This document shows positions 8,444 to 16,478 of a stretch of DNA of 64,000 nt, piece after piece. The stretch is from positions 124,001 through 188,000 of the forward strand of contig NZ_SHNN01000003.1 of assembly GCF_026262625.1 (NCBI RefSeq), written 5' to 3'. Position 1 is the first letter of the stretch, and each line of letters begins with the position of its first letter. The notes under the pieces were generated by a model, which saw only the letters and a program-made list of their open reading frames with translations, was not told the origin of the DNA and searched no databases. This DNA comes from Candidatus Litorirhabdus singularis. GTDB lineage: Bacteria > Pseudomonadota > Gammaproteobacteria > Pseudomonadales > Halieaceae. Both the position numbers and the translations under genes were made by a program.

Positions 8444-9411
8444 GTAAATCCAAACATACGGTAGCCATCGGCGTGTTTGTAGTGGGCGCACTGGGCATAC
8501 TGGTGCTGGCCACTATGATCTTTAGCAGCGGTTTTTTTGGCAGCGACCTGGAGCGCGGCGTGCTGGTGTTTCGAGGCTCAGTCAAAGGCTTGCAAGTGGG
8601 CGCACCGGTGGCCTTTAAAGGCGTCCAAATCGGCAAGGTGGTGGATGTTGACCTACTGCTCGACACAGACACCTATGAGGTAATGATGCCGGTGGTCGTA
8701 GAGATTGATAACAACTCCGTGCGTCGCAGCGGCAGTAATGCAGACAAGGAGTCGCTGGACCACCTGATTGCCAACGGTTTTCGCGGGACTTTGCAAACAC
8801 AGAGCCTGCTGACCGGCCTGCTCTACGTCGAGTTCGATATGTATCCCAATGCCGAACTAAACTACGCGAACATCAAAACCAACTATGTGCAGTTACCGAC
8901 AATACCGACGGACATGGAAAAACTATCGAGCAATCTGCAGGACGTCGACTTTGAAGCGGTATTTTCCAACCTGCAGCGGTCCCTTGCCGGTATCGACAAT
9001 CTCATCAACAGTGCTAGCTTGCAGAGTTTACCGCAGCAGTTGGTTGCCAGCCTTGATTCGATTGACACTCTGGCCGAGCAGATGCAAAAGGAAGTCGAAC
9101 GCTCTGGCCAAAGGGTCGCGGAACTGCTGGAAACGACCAACATCGCCGTGGACGGTTTCAATACTGAACTACCCAGGCTCGCCGATTCTGTAGACGTCAC
9201 ACTGGAAAATCTCGACGACGCCATTGGCGCCTTTGAAGCTACCATGAACTCTGTCGATTACACATTGTCGCCAGACTCTCAGGCAATGTATGAATTGATT
9301 CAAGCCGCGCGCGAACTTGGGGCAGCTGGTCGTTCCCTGCAGTCTCTGACAACAGCGCTGGAAGAGACCCCCGAATCACTGCTGCGGGGCCGCTCGCTCA
9401 AAGAGGATTAA
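8440..9411 (+). CDS. MlaD/PqiB-like MCE-domain protein
   Basis: Substrate-binding MCE protein, 323 residues, anchored by one N-terminal membrane helix (about residues 8-30) with the rest in the periplasm. A single MCE domain spans about residues 40-150 (VLVFRGSVKGLQVGAPVAFKGVQIGKV). It is followed by a long helical region (about 165-300) rich in heptads, expected to oligomerise as in other MCE hexamers. It lies between the ATPase gene (four-base overlap) and the PqiC-like lipoprotein gene (two-base gap). Confidence 0.92.
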   Translation: MSKSKHTVAIGVFVVGALGILVLATMIFSSGFFGSDLERGVLVFRGSVKGLQVGAPVAFKGVQIGKVVDVDLLLDTDTYEVMMPVVVEIDNNSVRRSGSNADKESLDHLIANGFRGTLQTQSLLTGLLYVEFDMYPNAELNYANIKTNYVQLPTIPTDMEKLSSNLQDVDFEAVFSNLQRSLAGIDNLINSASLQSLPQQLVASLDSIDTLAEQMQKEVERSGQRVAELLETTNIAVDGFNTELPRLADSVDVTLENLDDAIGAFEATMNSVDYTLSPDSQAMYELIQAARELGAAGRSLQSLTTALEETPESLLRGRSLKED

Positions 9412-9413
9412 CC

Positions 9414-10022
9414 ATGCGCATAGCCAAAACATTTATCACTGCTACGCTACTTCTATTTTTGTTGGCAAGCTGCGGGAGCACCCCGCCTAGCGACTACTAT
9501 TTGCTGAGCGAAGAAGCCACCGGCACTCCTGGTAGCAGCGGACCGGCTATTGGCATCGGCCCCATAGATATTCCCGATTACCTGCAGCGCAACATAATGG
9601 TAGTCAACGAAGAGCGCTATCAACTGCAGCTGGACGCCACCAGTCGCTGGGCGGAACAGTTAGACGCCGGGATACTGCGCGTCATGACTCTGAACCTCGC
9701 CATTTTGCTAGACACTCAGCAGATCCAGCGCTTCCCCTGGCGGCGCGACTCTCCCCCCGATTACGGGGTTAGCATCAACATTATCAATTTGCGGGTAGAC
9801 GGCACACAAGCGCATCTGGCGGCTGAGTGGACACTTAAAAATACACGTGCGCAGGCAGATATTGCCCAGAAGATCAGCCAGTTTTACACCTCTATGCCCA
9901 GCGCGGATGCGGCTGGGGTCGCAGCAAGCTATAGCTCACTGCTACTGCAACTGAGTGAAGAAATTGCGCAGGAGATTCGCAAACATCGGGCTGCTGGCAG
10001 CACTTCACAGCCAGCGGGCTAG
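9414..10022 (+). CDS. PqiC-like ABC transport auxiliary lipoprotein
   Basis: Outer-membrane-type lipoprotein of 202 residues. The signal peptide ends in the lipobox LASC (Cys about 20). The mature protein begins STPPSDYYLLSEEA, the typical PqiC/YmbA (DUF330) opening, followed by the conserved IGIGPIDIPDYLQRNIMVV and RWAEQLDAGILRVM segments. PqiC is the outer-membrane partner of the PqiB MCE tunnel. Finding it last in an operon with an MlaE/F/D-type core suggests a hybrid transporter that reaches the outer membrane through this lipoprotein. Its stop overlaps the stop of the convergent esterase gene. Confidence 0.88.
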   Translation: MRIAKTFITATLLLFLLASCGSTPPSDYYLLSEEATGTPGSSGPAIGIGPIDIPDYLQRNIMVVNEERYQLQLDATSRWAEQLDAGILRVMTLNLAILLDTQQIQRFPWRRDSPPDYGVSINIINLRVDGTQAHLAAEWTLKNTRAQADIAQKISQFYTSMPSADAAGVAASYSSLLLQLSEEIAQEIRKHRAAGSTSQPAG

Positions 10023-10924
10023 TTTTTAGCTGCGGCCAATTCACACAACCAATCAACCGCCACCGCGGCCTGAGTCAGTCCCGCCATAGTCACAAAGCCA
10101 TGGATCATGCCCGGGAAATGCCGCAACTGCACATCGACTCCGGCGGCTTCCAATGCCCGCGCGTAAGCCTGGCCCTCATCCCGCAGCGGGTCAAAGCCTG
10201 CGGTGATCACCGCAGCCGGCGGCAAACCACTAAGCTCGGCGCGCAAAGGCGACGCCAGCGGGTCACTGCCCTGCTCCGGGTGCTCCAGATAATGCCCCCA
10301 GAACCACTGCATCATGGCCCGCGTCAGGAAAAAGCCTTCCGCATTCTCCTTGTAGCTGTCAGTCTCAAAATTGAAATCTGTGACCGGATATATGAGCAGC
10401 TGCCGGCTAATAGCCGGAGTACCGCGATCGCGGGCCATTAAGCTCACCGCCGCTGCAAAATTAGCACCGGCACTATCGCCAGCTACCAGTAACTGTGAAG
10501 CCAATCCTTGATAGTTTTCTGCATTTTCCGCCGCCCAGCAGGTCGCTGCATAGCAATCCTCCAACGGGGCCGGAAAAGGCGCCTCAGGCGCCAATCGATA
10601 TTGCACTGAAACCACCAAAACATTGGCGCCAGCACACAGTTGGCGGCATATTTCATCATGAGTATCAAGATCACAGACAACAAAGCCACCGCCGTGATAA
10701 AAAACCAATACCGGGAACGGTCCCTCGCCATCGGGGCGATAAATTCGCACCGGTATACTGCCAGCAGCGACCGTGTTTATAACCTCACCCACTGGCGTCG
10801 GCTGCTCTACTGGAACCGCACTCATGGCGGCTCTGAACTGCTCGGGGGTAGTTACCGACGGGTCGGGTAAACCACTCTCTTCAAGCAGGCTCAATACAGG
10901 TACTAGTTCTGGGTCTAGAGACAT
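10019..10924 (-). CDS. Alpha/beta hydrolase, hormone-sensitive lipase (HSL/family IV) type esterase
   Basis: Cytoplasmic carboxylesterase of 301 residues with no signal peptide. The HSL oxyanion motif HGGG is near residue 79, the nucleophile motif GDSAG near 150, the acid in DPLRDEG near 245 and the catalytic His in IHGF near 275. The N-terminal cap begins LDPELVPVLSLLEESGLP, typical of bacterial HSL members. Acts on short to medium acyl esters; the real substrate is unknown. It stands alone on this strand, with convergent overlap (CTAG) to the lipoprotein gene. Confidence 0.9.
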   Translation of the reverse strand: MSLDPELVPVLSLLEESGLPDPSVTTPEQFRAAMSAVPVEQPTPVGEVINTVAAGSIPVRIYRPDGEGPFPVLVFYHGGGFVVCDLDTHDEICRQLCAGANVLVVSVQYRLAPEAPFPAPLEDCYAATCWAAENAENYQGLASQLLVAGDSAGANFAAAVSLMARDRGTPAISRQLLIYPVTDFNFETDSYKENAEGFFLTRAMMQWFWGHYLEHPEQGSDPLASPLRAELSGLPPAAVITAGFDPLRDEGQAYARALEAAGVDVQLRHFPGMIHGFVTMAGLTQAAVAVDWLCELAAAKN

Positions 10925-11087
10925 GATGTGGGCTCTTTAGTTAGGCGCTAGTAAGGCACGACAGGACACCACCACACCGACAACGACTGCCGGTGCAGGC
11001 ACAATATTTTCTGGTTACACGGACCCTGAATAATGTCCGCGGCACCCGCCACCCCAGATAGGCCAAAGAGTAGCGCGATCGGTCTGC

Positions 11088-11432
11088 CTACTGAGCAGCC
11101 TTAGCTTTGTACTCACGAATTTCCGCATTAAATGCTTCGCCGACAGCTGTCACTTTATCGACCGCCGCATTATAGACGGCGGCACGTTCGGCAGCTAAGT
11201 CTTCCGCGCCATCCTCATCTGTCAGGGCTGCCGCTGCAGTTTCCGCCTCCAGACAGGGCAAATACTCGCCTTCTACACTGCTAACATAGGCTTTAACAGC
11301 TTTCTGACCTTCGACCATGGTCGCCAAATCAGCGACCGCTCCATCCGGCATGACCGGCTCGGCAGGGGCTTTACACTCGGCAAAGGCTAACGAGGAACCC
11401 AACAGGCAAATGGCGGTTAGCAGGTATTTCAT
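11088..11432 (-). CDS. Small secreted conserved hypothetical protein
   Basis: A 114-residue protein with a Sec signal peptide (MKYLLTAICLLGSSLAFA, cleavage after AFA). The mature part is acidic, helical and alanine-rich, with two cysteines that could pair (ECKAPAEP and YLPCLEAE). The pattern MPDGAVADLATMVEGQKAVKAYV is one I recognise from small uncharacterised periplasmic proteins of marine gammaproteobacteria; no function is known. An AAGGAAA ribosome site precedes the ATG. Flanking gaps of about 90 and 160 bases suggest a single-gene transcript. Confidence 0.75.
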   Translation of the reverse strand: MKYLLTAICLLGSSLAFAECKAPAEPVMPDGAVADLATMVEGQKAVKAYVSSVEGEYLPCLEAETAAAALTDEDGAEDLAAERAAVYNAAVDKVTAVGEAFNAEIREYKAKAAQ

Positions 11433-11524
11433 AGCGATGTTTCCTTAGACAGTTATTGTTCCACGTGACCTTATCAGGTTGTGCAAAATAATCCAATCCA
11501 GACCACAATCGGCAGCAACAGTGA

Positions 11525-12433
11525 CTACAGGTTGACCCAGCTATTCAGTGCACGTAAACGGAACTGGGTGCCTTGATACTCCAGTACGCTGGATTCCTGA
11601 AGAATCTCCAGCAAGGTTACTCCCGCCGCGACCCGATCGCCTTCGCGTCGATTCTCACCGTTTATCACCACAAAACGCTGTCTCGACTGGGCCGACCAAC
11701 TATGCTGCCGATAATACAGGCTCGGCACCTGGTCCTTGAATGACTGCGCTAGCTCACCCAACAGTTCAACCTCACTCTCGGGCACCGCAGACTGTAGTTG
11801 TTGGGTCGCAAGCTCGCGAGCAGCCAGCGCGGTCATGGCTTCTATATCTATACCCTTTGACGACCGCGAAGCAGGGGCGGAAGGCGAGGTTTGATCCGCC
11901 TCTCGCTGCGGCGGCCTCGAGTTGCGATAGAGTTCTGCGACTGCGGCTCTCGAGGTGGTCGCTGCAAGCGGAGTATTAATGGGTGCAATCGTGATCACGT
12001 CAGGCTCTGCCTGTTGCGGCAAGGACGCCCGAGTCGCTGTCTCGACAACAGTTTCTGGAACTGATGAGGAAACCACCGGTAAAGCCTCCGGCGTCGTCTC
12101 TAACGGTGTTGTGGGCGATGCTGCAGGTACTCCTGCCCCCGCAAGAGCAGCCATGGCAGGTTTGCTCGTCTCGGCGCGCGAGTCTGAGAACTGCAGGGTT
12201 TTCGGCACAACAGCAACAGCAGGCTGTTGCTGCGGCTTACTATCCTTATTGAGCCACAACACCAGCGCTGCCAGTGTTACTAGCAGCACAGCGGCCAGCA
12301 TTATCAATAGCCAACTACCGAAACGAGCGTTGCTGCCGACTGCAGGTTGCTGCTGCGTGCTAATACCGGGCACGCCACCGTCTGCAGCGCGCTCACTCTC
12401 TGAGCGGCGCAAAGCATCAAGAATCAGCGACAT
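11525..12433 (-). CDS. gspB: General secretion pathway protein B-like (GspB/ExeB)
   Basis: Partner of the ExeA ATPase; together they help place the type II secretion secretin in the peptidoglycan and outer membrane. The start is the ATG giving MSLILDALRRSE, the invariant GspB opening, with AGGAGAGGA upstream. One membrane helix spans about residues 39-61, followed by a long low-complexity Pro/Ala/Thr-rich periplasmic linker. The C-terminal GspB domain (about 235-302) shows SLYYRQHSWS, RFVVINGENRREGD and LEILQESSVLEYQG. It overlaps the end of the exeA gene by 17 bases. No other gsp genes are nearby. Confidence 0.88.
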   Translation of the reverse strand: MSLILDALRRSESERAADGGVPGISTQQQPAVGSNARFGSWLLIMLAAVLLVTLAALVLWLNKDSKPQQQPAVAVVPKTLQFSDSRAETSKPAMAALAGAGVPAASPTTPLETTPEALPVVSSSVPETVVETATRASLPQQAEPDVITIAPINTPLAATTSRAAVAELYRNSRPPQREADQTSPSAPASRSSKGIDIEAMTALAARELATQQLQSAVPESEVELLGELAQSFKDQVPSLYYRQHSWSAQSRQRFVVINGENRREGDRVAAGVTLLEILQESSVLEYQGTQFRLRALNSWVNL

Positions 12434-14081
12434 CAGTCCTCTCCTGTCTAACAGAGCTCGGCGCAGAATCCGCACCGGCGCGCTCCAGACTGACAACATC
12501 TACGGTTACTGACTGCAGTTTCAACAAAGTCTGCAGGCCAACGACGCCATCATCGCGTAGCCCGCTCTGCCGCTGAAACAAACGCACCCGGGTGTCCAGT
12601 GCCGCCGTAAAATCTAACTCAGTCAACGGCTGTTGTTGGCCGTCAAGTCGCGCAAACTGTTGCGCCAACCACGCCACTGTTGGGCTGCTATCACCCAATG
12701 CCAGGGGGCTTGAATAACCCGGCGGCGGTTGCCAGATCAGCATATATTCTCCAGTCCATAGTGGGCCCAGTCGAGCCAGGGCGACATCTACTTCCCTGCC
12801 GCTATGCAACAGCCGCGCTTGCTGCGCCTGCACCCCAATCAGCACCGCAAAACCATTAAAGCGCTGCGCTGTAACCAGCGATAACAATACTGGCCGCTGC
12901 AGCTTCAATACATCGTCCCAGGTTTCGGCACCAGCAGACTCGCAGCGCCAGCCGCGCGTCGATAAGGCTGCACAGACATCATTGGCCGCAAACTCTCCGG
13001 CGCCCACATAAGCTGCCAATACTGTCCGAGCACTGCTTTCACGGGAATACCAGGGCTCTGGCAGGGCCGCGGCCGGGATAGCCACGGGCATTGCCACCGC
13101 GGGTGCTGGTGTAGGCTCGATCGCGGTACGAGTACTGGCAGGTATTAAAGAAGGTGGAGGCTGCTGATACCCAATGACGACTAACAACACGCCGGCCAAC
13201 ATCGCTGCCGACACCAGCGCCGCTGCCAGCGGCCACCGGCGCGTTATCCCTTGAGGCTGTGCCAGTTGTTCACCCATGACTTCGGTAATCGCCTGCTTCA
13301 AAATCCGCCGATCCGGACAGGGTTTACCCTGACCGTAAGCACCCAACAGGGCGCGGTCACAGACCACGTTTATCAAACGCGGAATACCACGCGTGCTGCG
13401 ATGAATAAGACTCACCAGGCCAGAGCTAAAAAGCCGTTGTGTCGCGGGTAAGCCGGCTACCTGAAGCCGATGCATAATGTAAGCATCGGTCTCGATTCGA
13501 TTCAGCGGCTGCAGGTCATAGCGGGCAGTGATGCGCTGACTGAGTTGGCGTAACTCTGGTTTGGCGAGCAGAGCTGACAGCTCTGGCTGCCCTACCAGAA
13601 TAATCTGCAACAGCTTTTGCGTATTTGTCTCCAGATTTGTCAGCAGACGTATTTGCTCGAGCACATCAAACTGCAGGTGTTGCGCTTCGTCTATCAACAA
13701 CACGGTGTTGCGACCGCGCTGATGATTCGCCAGTAGATACTCATGCAGCAAATCGGTCAGAGTTTTCAGCGTTGTGGCAGAGGCGTCATAAGCTATACCC
13801 AACTCATCGCAGACAGACGCCAACAACTCTTCAGCATTCAGGGCCGGATTGAGAATAATGGCGATATCGGTCTTGCTCGGCAGCTGCTCGAGCAGGCATC
13901 GATTAATCGTGGTTTTGCCGGTCCCAACTTCACCGGTCAGCAGCACAAAACCACCGCCACTGCCGACTCCATACAACAGGTGCGCAAGCGCGTCGCGATG
14001 GCGCGCGCTCATGAAAAGATACCGGGGGTTCACCGCAATAGAAAACGGCTGCTCCTCCAGGCCAAAGTAGTTGTGGTACAT
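12417..14081 (-). CDS. exeA: ExeA/GspA-type AAA ATPase with C-terminal peptidoglycan-binding domain
   Basis: Inner-membrane ATPase of 554 residues, near the length of Aeromonas ExeA (547). Domains: AAA ATPase with the opening MYHNYFGLEEQPFSI, Walker A GEVGTGKTT (50-58) and Walker B LLIDEAQH (128-135); membrane helix 283-305; a periplasmic region of about 110 residues that I cannot assign firmly (it looks like the cysteine-peptidase-like spacer found in ExeA proteins); then a PG_binding_1 domain (about 485-523, DTRVRLFQRQSGLRDDGVVG). An earlier TTG exists in frame, but the ATG matches the family opening. Coupled to gspB by overlap. Confidence 0.9.
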   Translation of the reverse strand: MYHNYFGLEEQPFSIAVNPRYLFMSARHRDALAHLLYGVGSGGGFVLLTGEVGTGKTTINRCLLEQLPSKTDIAIILNPALNAEELLASVCDELGIAYDASATTLKTLTDLLHEYLLANHQRGRNTVLLIDEAQHLQFDVLEQIRLLTNLETNTQKLLQIILVGQPELSALLAKPELRQLSQRITARYDLQPLNRIETDAYIMHRLQVAGLPATQRLFSSGLVSLIHRSTRGIPRLINVVCDRALLGAYGQGKPCPDRRILKQAITEVMGEQLAQPQGITRRWPLAAALVSAAMLAGVLLVVIGYQQPPPSLIPASTRTAIEPTPAPAVAMPVAIPAAALPEPWYSRESSARTVLAAYVGAGEFAANDVCAALSTRGWRCESAGAETWDDVLKLQRPVLLSLVTAQRFNGFAVLIGVQAQQARLLHSGREVDVALARLGPLWTGEYMLIWQPPPGYSSPLALGDSSPTVAWLAQQFARLDGQQQPLTELDFTAALDTRVRLFQRQSGLRDDGVVGLQTLLKLQSVTVDVVSLERAGADSAPSSVRQERTDVADS

Positions 14082-14177
14082 GGTGCTCGCGGCTGCCAAT
14101 TAAGTCGCAACATTATGCCCAACAGCCCGCTAATGTTCTATAGTGGCCGACTTGATCAAACTCGCGGAGAAAAATCG

Positions 14178-14951
14178 ATGAAAACCCCAGCCAAGATAGG
14201 TCTAGGACTGATTGCCCTAATCGTTGCAGCAGTCATCCTGTTCAGCGTGCTCGTATTGCAAAACCTGGACAGCATCGTCAAACGAGTCATAGAACAAACC
14301 GGCACCACGGTTGTGGGCACCAGCGTGAGTCTGGCAGAGGTCAAACTGACGCTGAAGGATGGCCGTGGCGAGCTGCACGGCCTCAGCATTGCCAATCCTA
14401 CGGGATATGAAGCTGACAATGCCTTTGAGATGGACCAGATCGCGCTGCAGATAAACCCTGCCAGCATTAGCGGTGATGTCATCGTTATTGATGAAATTCT
14501 GGTTGATGGCGCCTTGCTAAATATCGAGCAAGCAGCCGGCAAGAGCAATCTCAAGCAGTTACTGGAGAACATCGAAAGTCAGGCCGGTGAGGCCGCACCA
14601 GAGCCGGAACCCACGGAGTCGGGCGCGGAGATACTGCTGGCCGTTGGCAAGTTCAGCTTTATCAACAGCACGGCCAAGCTAACCGCCCCGGGCATCGAGA
14701 CCACTTCCATGGATATTCCCGACATTCGCGTCAGCAATCTGGGTAGTGCCGAACAAGGCCTTACTCCTGCTCAGTTGGCGCAGCGCGTAACCCGCCAATT
14801 ACTGCAGCAAGTAGAGCAGGCCGCCAGCGCTAAAGTTGAGCAGCTGGCCAAGGACTATGCCAAAAAGGAACTGGAAAAGCAGATGGACAGCAATCTGAGC
14901 GACAAAGACAAAGCCAAAGTTGATGGCTTCAAGTCTCTGCTCAAAAAATAG
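14178..14951 (+). CDS. AsmA-like inner-membrane/periplasmic protein
   Basis: A 257-residue protein with an N-terminal membrane anchor (about residues 7-27) and a periplasmic part. The segment from VVGTSVSLAEVKLTLKDGRGELHGLSIANPTGY onwards is the start of the AsmA/DUF748-type repeat, in which conserved strands build an elongated beta structure. A Pro/Glu-rich linker follows near residue 140, then a helical, Lys/Glu-rich tail. AsmA-family proteins are linked to lipid transport and outer-membrane homeostasis; this one is much shorter than classical AsmA. The frame stays open far upstream, but ATG at this position has GGAG and a proper signal anchor. Confidence 0.75.
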   Translation: MKTPAKIGLGLIALIVAAVILFSVLVLQNLDSIVKRVIEQTGTTVVGTSVSLAEVKLTLKDGRGELHGLSIANPTGYEADNAFEMDQIALQINPASISGDVIVIDEILVDGALLNIEQAAGKSNLKQLLENIESQAGEAAPEPEPTESGAEILLAVGKFSFINSTAKLTAPGIETTSMDIPDIRVSNLGSAEQGLTPAQLAQRVTRQLLQQVEQAASAKVEQLAKDYAKKELEKQMDSNLSDKDKAKVDGFKSLLKK

Positions 14952-15008
14952 CTCTGGCTAGGCGCAGGCGTTTGAACACGACTGCGCCAGCGCAAAAGCA
15001 GGTAGTAC

Positions 15009-16382
15009 ATGCGCAAGCTTCCCGACGCTCATAGCCCGCTAAGGGAGCTGTTAAGCCTGGCGCTGCCGATGGTAGTGTCGCAGGGTTCGTTCGCCGCGAT
15101 GATTTTCGCTGATCGTCTCTTCATGTCATTCATCAGCCCCAGTCATATGGCAGCAGCTCTGGGTGGCGGCATTGCCTCTTTCCTTAGTCTTTCCCTGTTT
15201 CTGGGCGTGATGTCATACGCTAACGCTCTAGTCGCCCAGTATTACGGTGCCGGCGATTTGCATAAGTGCCCGCGGGTCGTAACAACCGGTCTGGTCATGG
15301 CCGTCATGTTTCTGCCCTTGATCGCTATAGTGGCGTATTTCGTCTATCAGCTATTTGCGGCCATGGGACACGAAAGCGAGTTGGTAGCGCTAGAACAGAC
15401 TTACTACAAGATATTGCTGTATGGATGCCTCTTCAATCTTAGTAAAGCCTGCATCGCCTCTTACTTCGCCGGTATCGGTAGAACCCGTGTCATCATGATC
15501 GCCGACCTGTTTGGCATGTTAATCAATATCCCTCTGAGTTATGCGCTTATCTTCGGGTCACTGGGACTGCCCGCTCTGGGCATCGCCGGTGCTGCATGGG
15601 GCACGGTTATCAGCACACTATGCGCACTCGGAGTGTTCGTTGCCTTTTATCTGTCACGGGATCATCGGTTGCAGTTTCGAGTCAAGGAGTCATTGCGCAT
15701 AGACTGGGGGATTATGCGTCGCTATGCACGACTGGGGTTCCCGTCGGGCATTGAGATGTTTATGAACATCGCCACGTTCAACCTGTTTATACTCATGTTT
15801 CAGGCCTACGGCGTCGCCGCCGGCGCGGCAGCAGCTATTGTTTTCAATTGGGACATGGTTTCTTTCGTACCAATGATAGGTCTGAATATTGCAGTCATTA
15901 GCCTGATTGGACGCTACGTCGGAGCCCGCGATATGAGCAGAGCCAACGCGGTAATCGCAGCCGGATTCAAACTGGCACTCACCTACGCGGCCTGCCTCGG
16001 TTTATTGTTCATCGTGCTACGCCAACCGCTGATCGGGATCTTTGCCGGCTCTGGCGCAGACTTCAGCGAAATCAGGCGGCTAGGTGGCTTCATGATGGTC
16101 GGCCTGGCCTGCTATGTTCTCGCTGACGCCACGCTGCTCATTGCCGGCGGCGTACTGCGTGGCGCCGGAGATACCCGCTGGCTAATGATCACCTCTATTT
16201 CATTGCACTGGATCATGGTTGTCATCCAGTACTACGTCATTCTGGTACTGCAGCTGAGTGCTGAAACATCATGGCGCATTTTTGTCGCCAGCATTCTAAT
16301 ACTGTCATTGGTTTACCTTTGGCGTCTGCTTGGCGGCGTGTGGCGCCAGCCCGAGCGACTGGATCGAGTCATGCAAGAGTAG
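15009..16382 (+). CDS. MATE-family efflux transporter
   Basis: Integral inner-membrane protein of 457 residues with about twelve hydrophobic segments and the two-fold internal repeat typical of MATE transporters. The N-terminal ELLSLALPMVVSQGSF and MFADRLFMS-like (here IFADRLFMS) segments match the family. MATE pumps export cationic or organic molecules using sodium or proton gradients. The substrate is not predictable. It stands between the AsmA-like gene and the acyltransferase gene on the same strand, with gaps of 57 and 96 bases. Confidence 0.9.
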   Translation: MRKLPDAHSPLRELLSLALPMVVSQGSFAAMIFADRLFMSFISPSHMAAALGGGIASFLSLSLFLGVMSYANALVAQYYGAGDLHKCPRVVTTGLVMAVMFLPLIAIVAYFVYQLFAAMGHESELVALEQTYYKILLYGCLFNLSKACIASYFAGIGRTRVIMIADLFGMLINIPLSYALIFGSLGLPALGIAGAAWGTVISTLCALGVFVAFYLSRDHRLQFRVKESLRIDWGIMRRYARLGFPSGIEMFMNIATFNLFILMFQAYGVAAGAAAAIVFNWDMVSFVPMIGLNIAVISLIGRYVGARDMSRANAVIAAGFKLALTYAACLGLLFIVLRQPLIGIFAGSGADFSEIRRLGGFMMVGLACYVLADATLLIAGGVLRGAGDTRWLMITSISLHWIMVVIQYYVILVLQLSAETSWRIFVASILILSLVYLWRLLGGVWRQPERLDRVMQE

Positions 16383-16478
16383 TCCAAGCATTATAGATTC
16401 GACCAGGACAGGCACTTTGCATCAAAACAAGCTATATTCGCTTTTTCGACACAGCGCTAAAACACGAGGACTAATCAA

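Noticed and set aside
13743-14177. Upstream extension of the AsmA-like gene
   Set aside because: The open frame runs into the antisense of exeA; the ATG at 14178 has a ribosome site and a proper membrane anchor.
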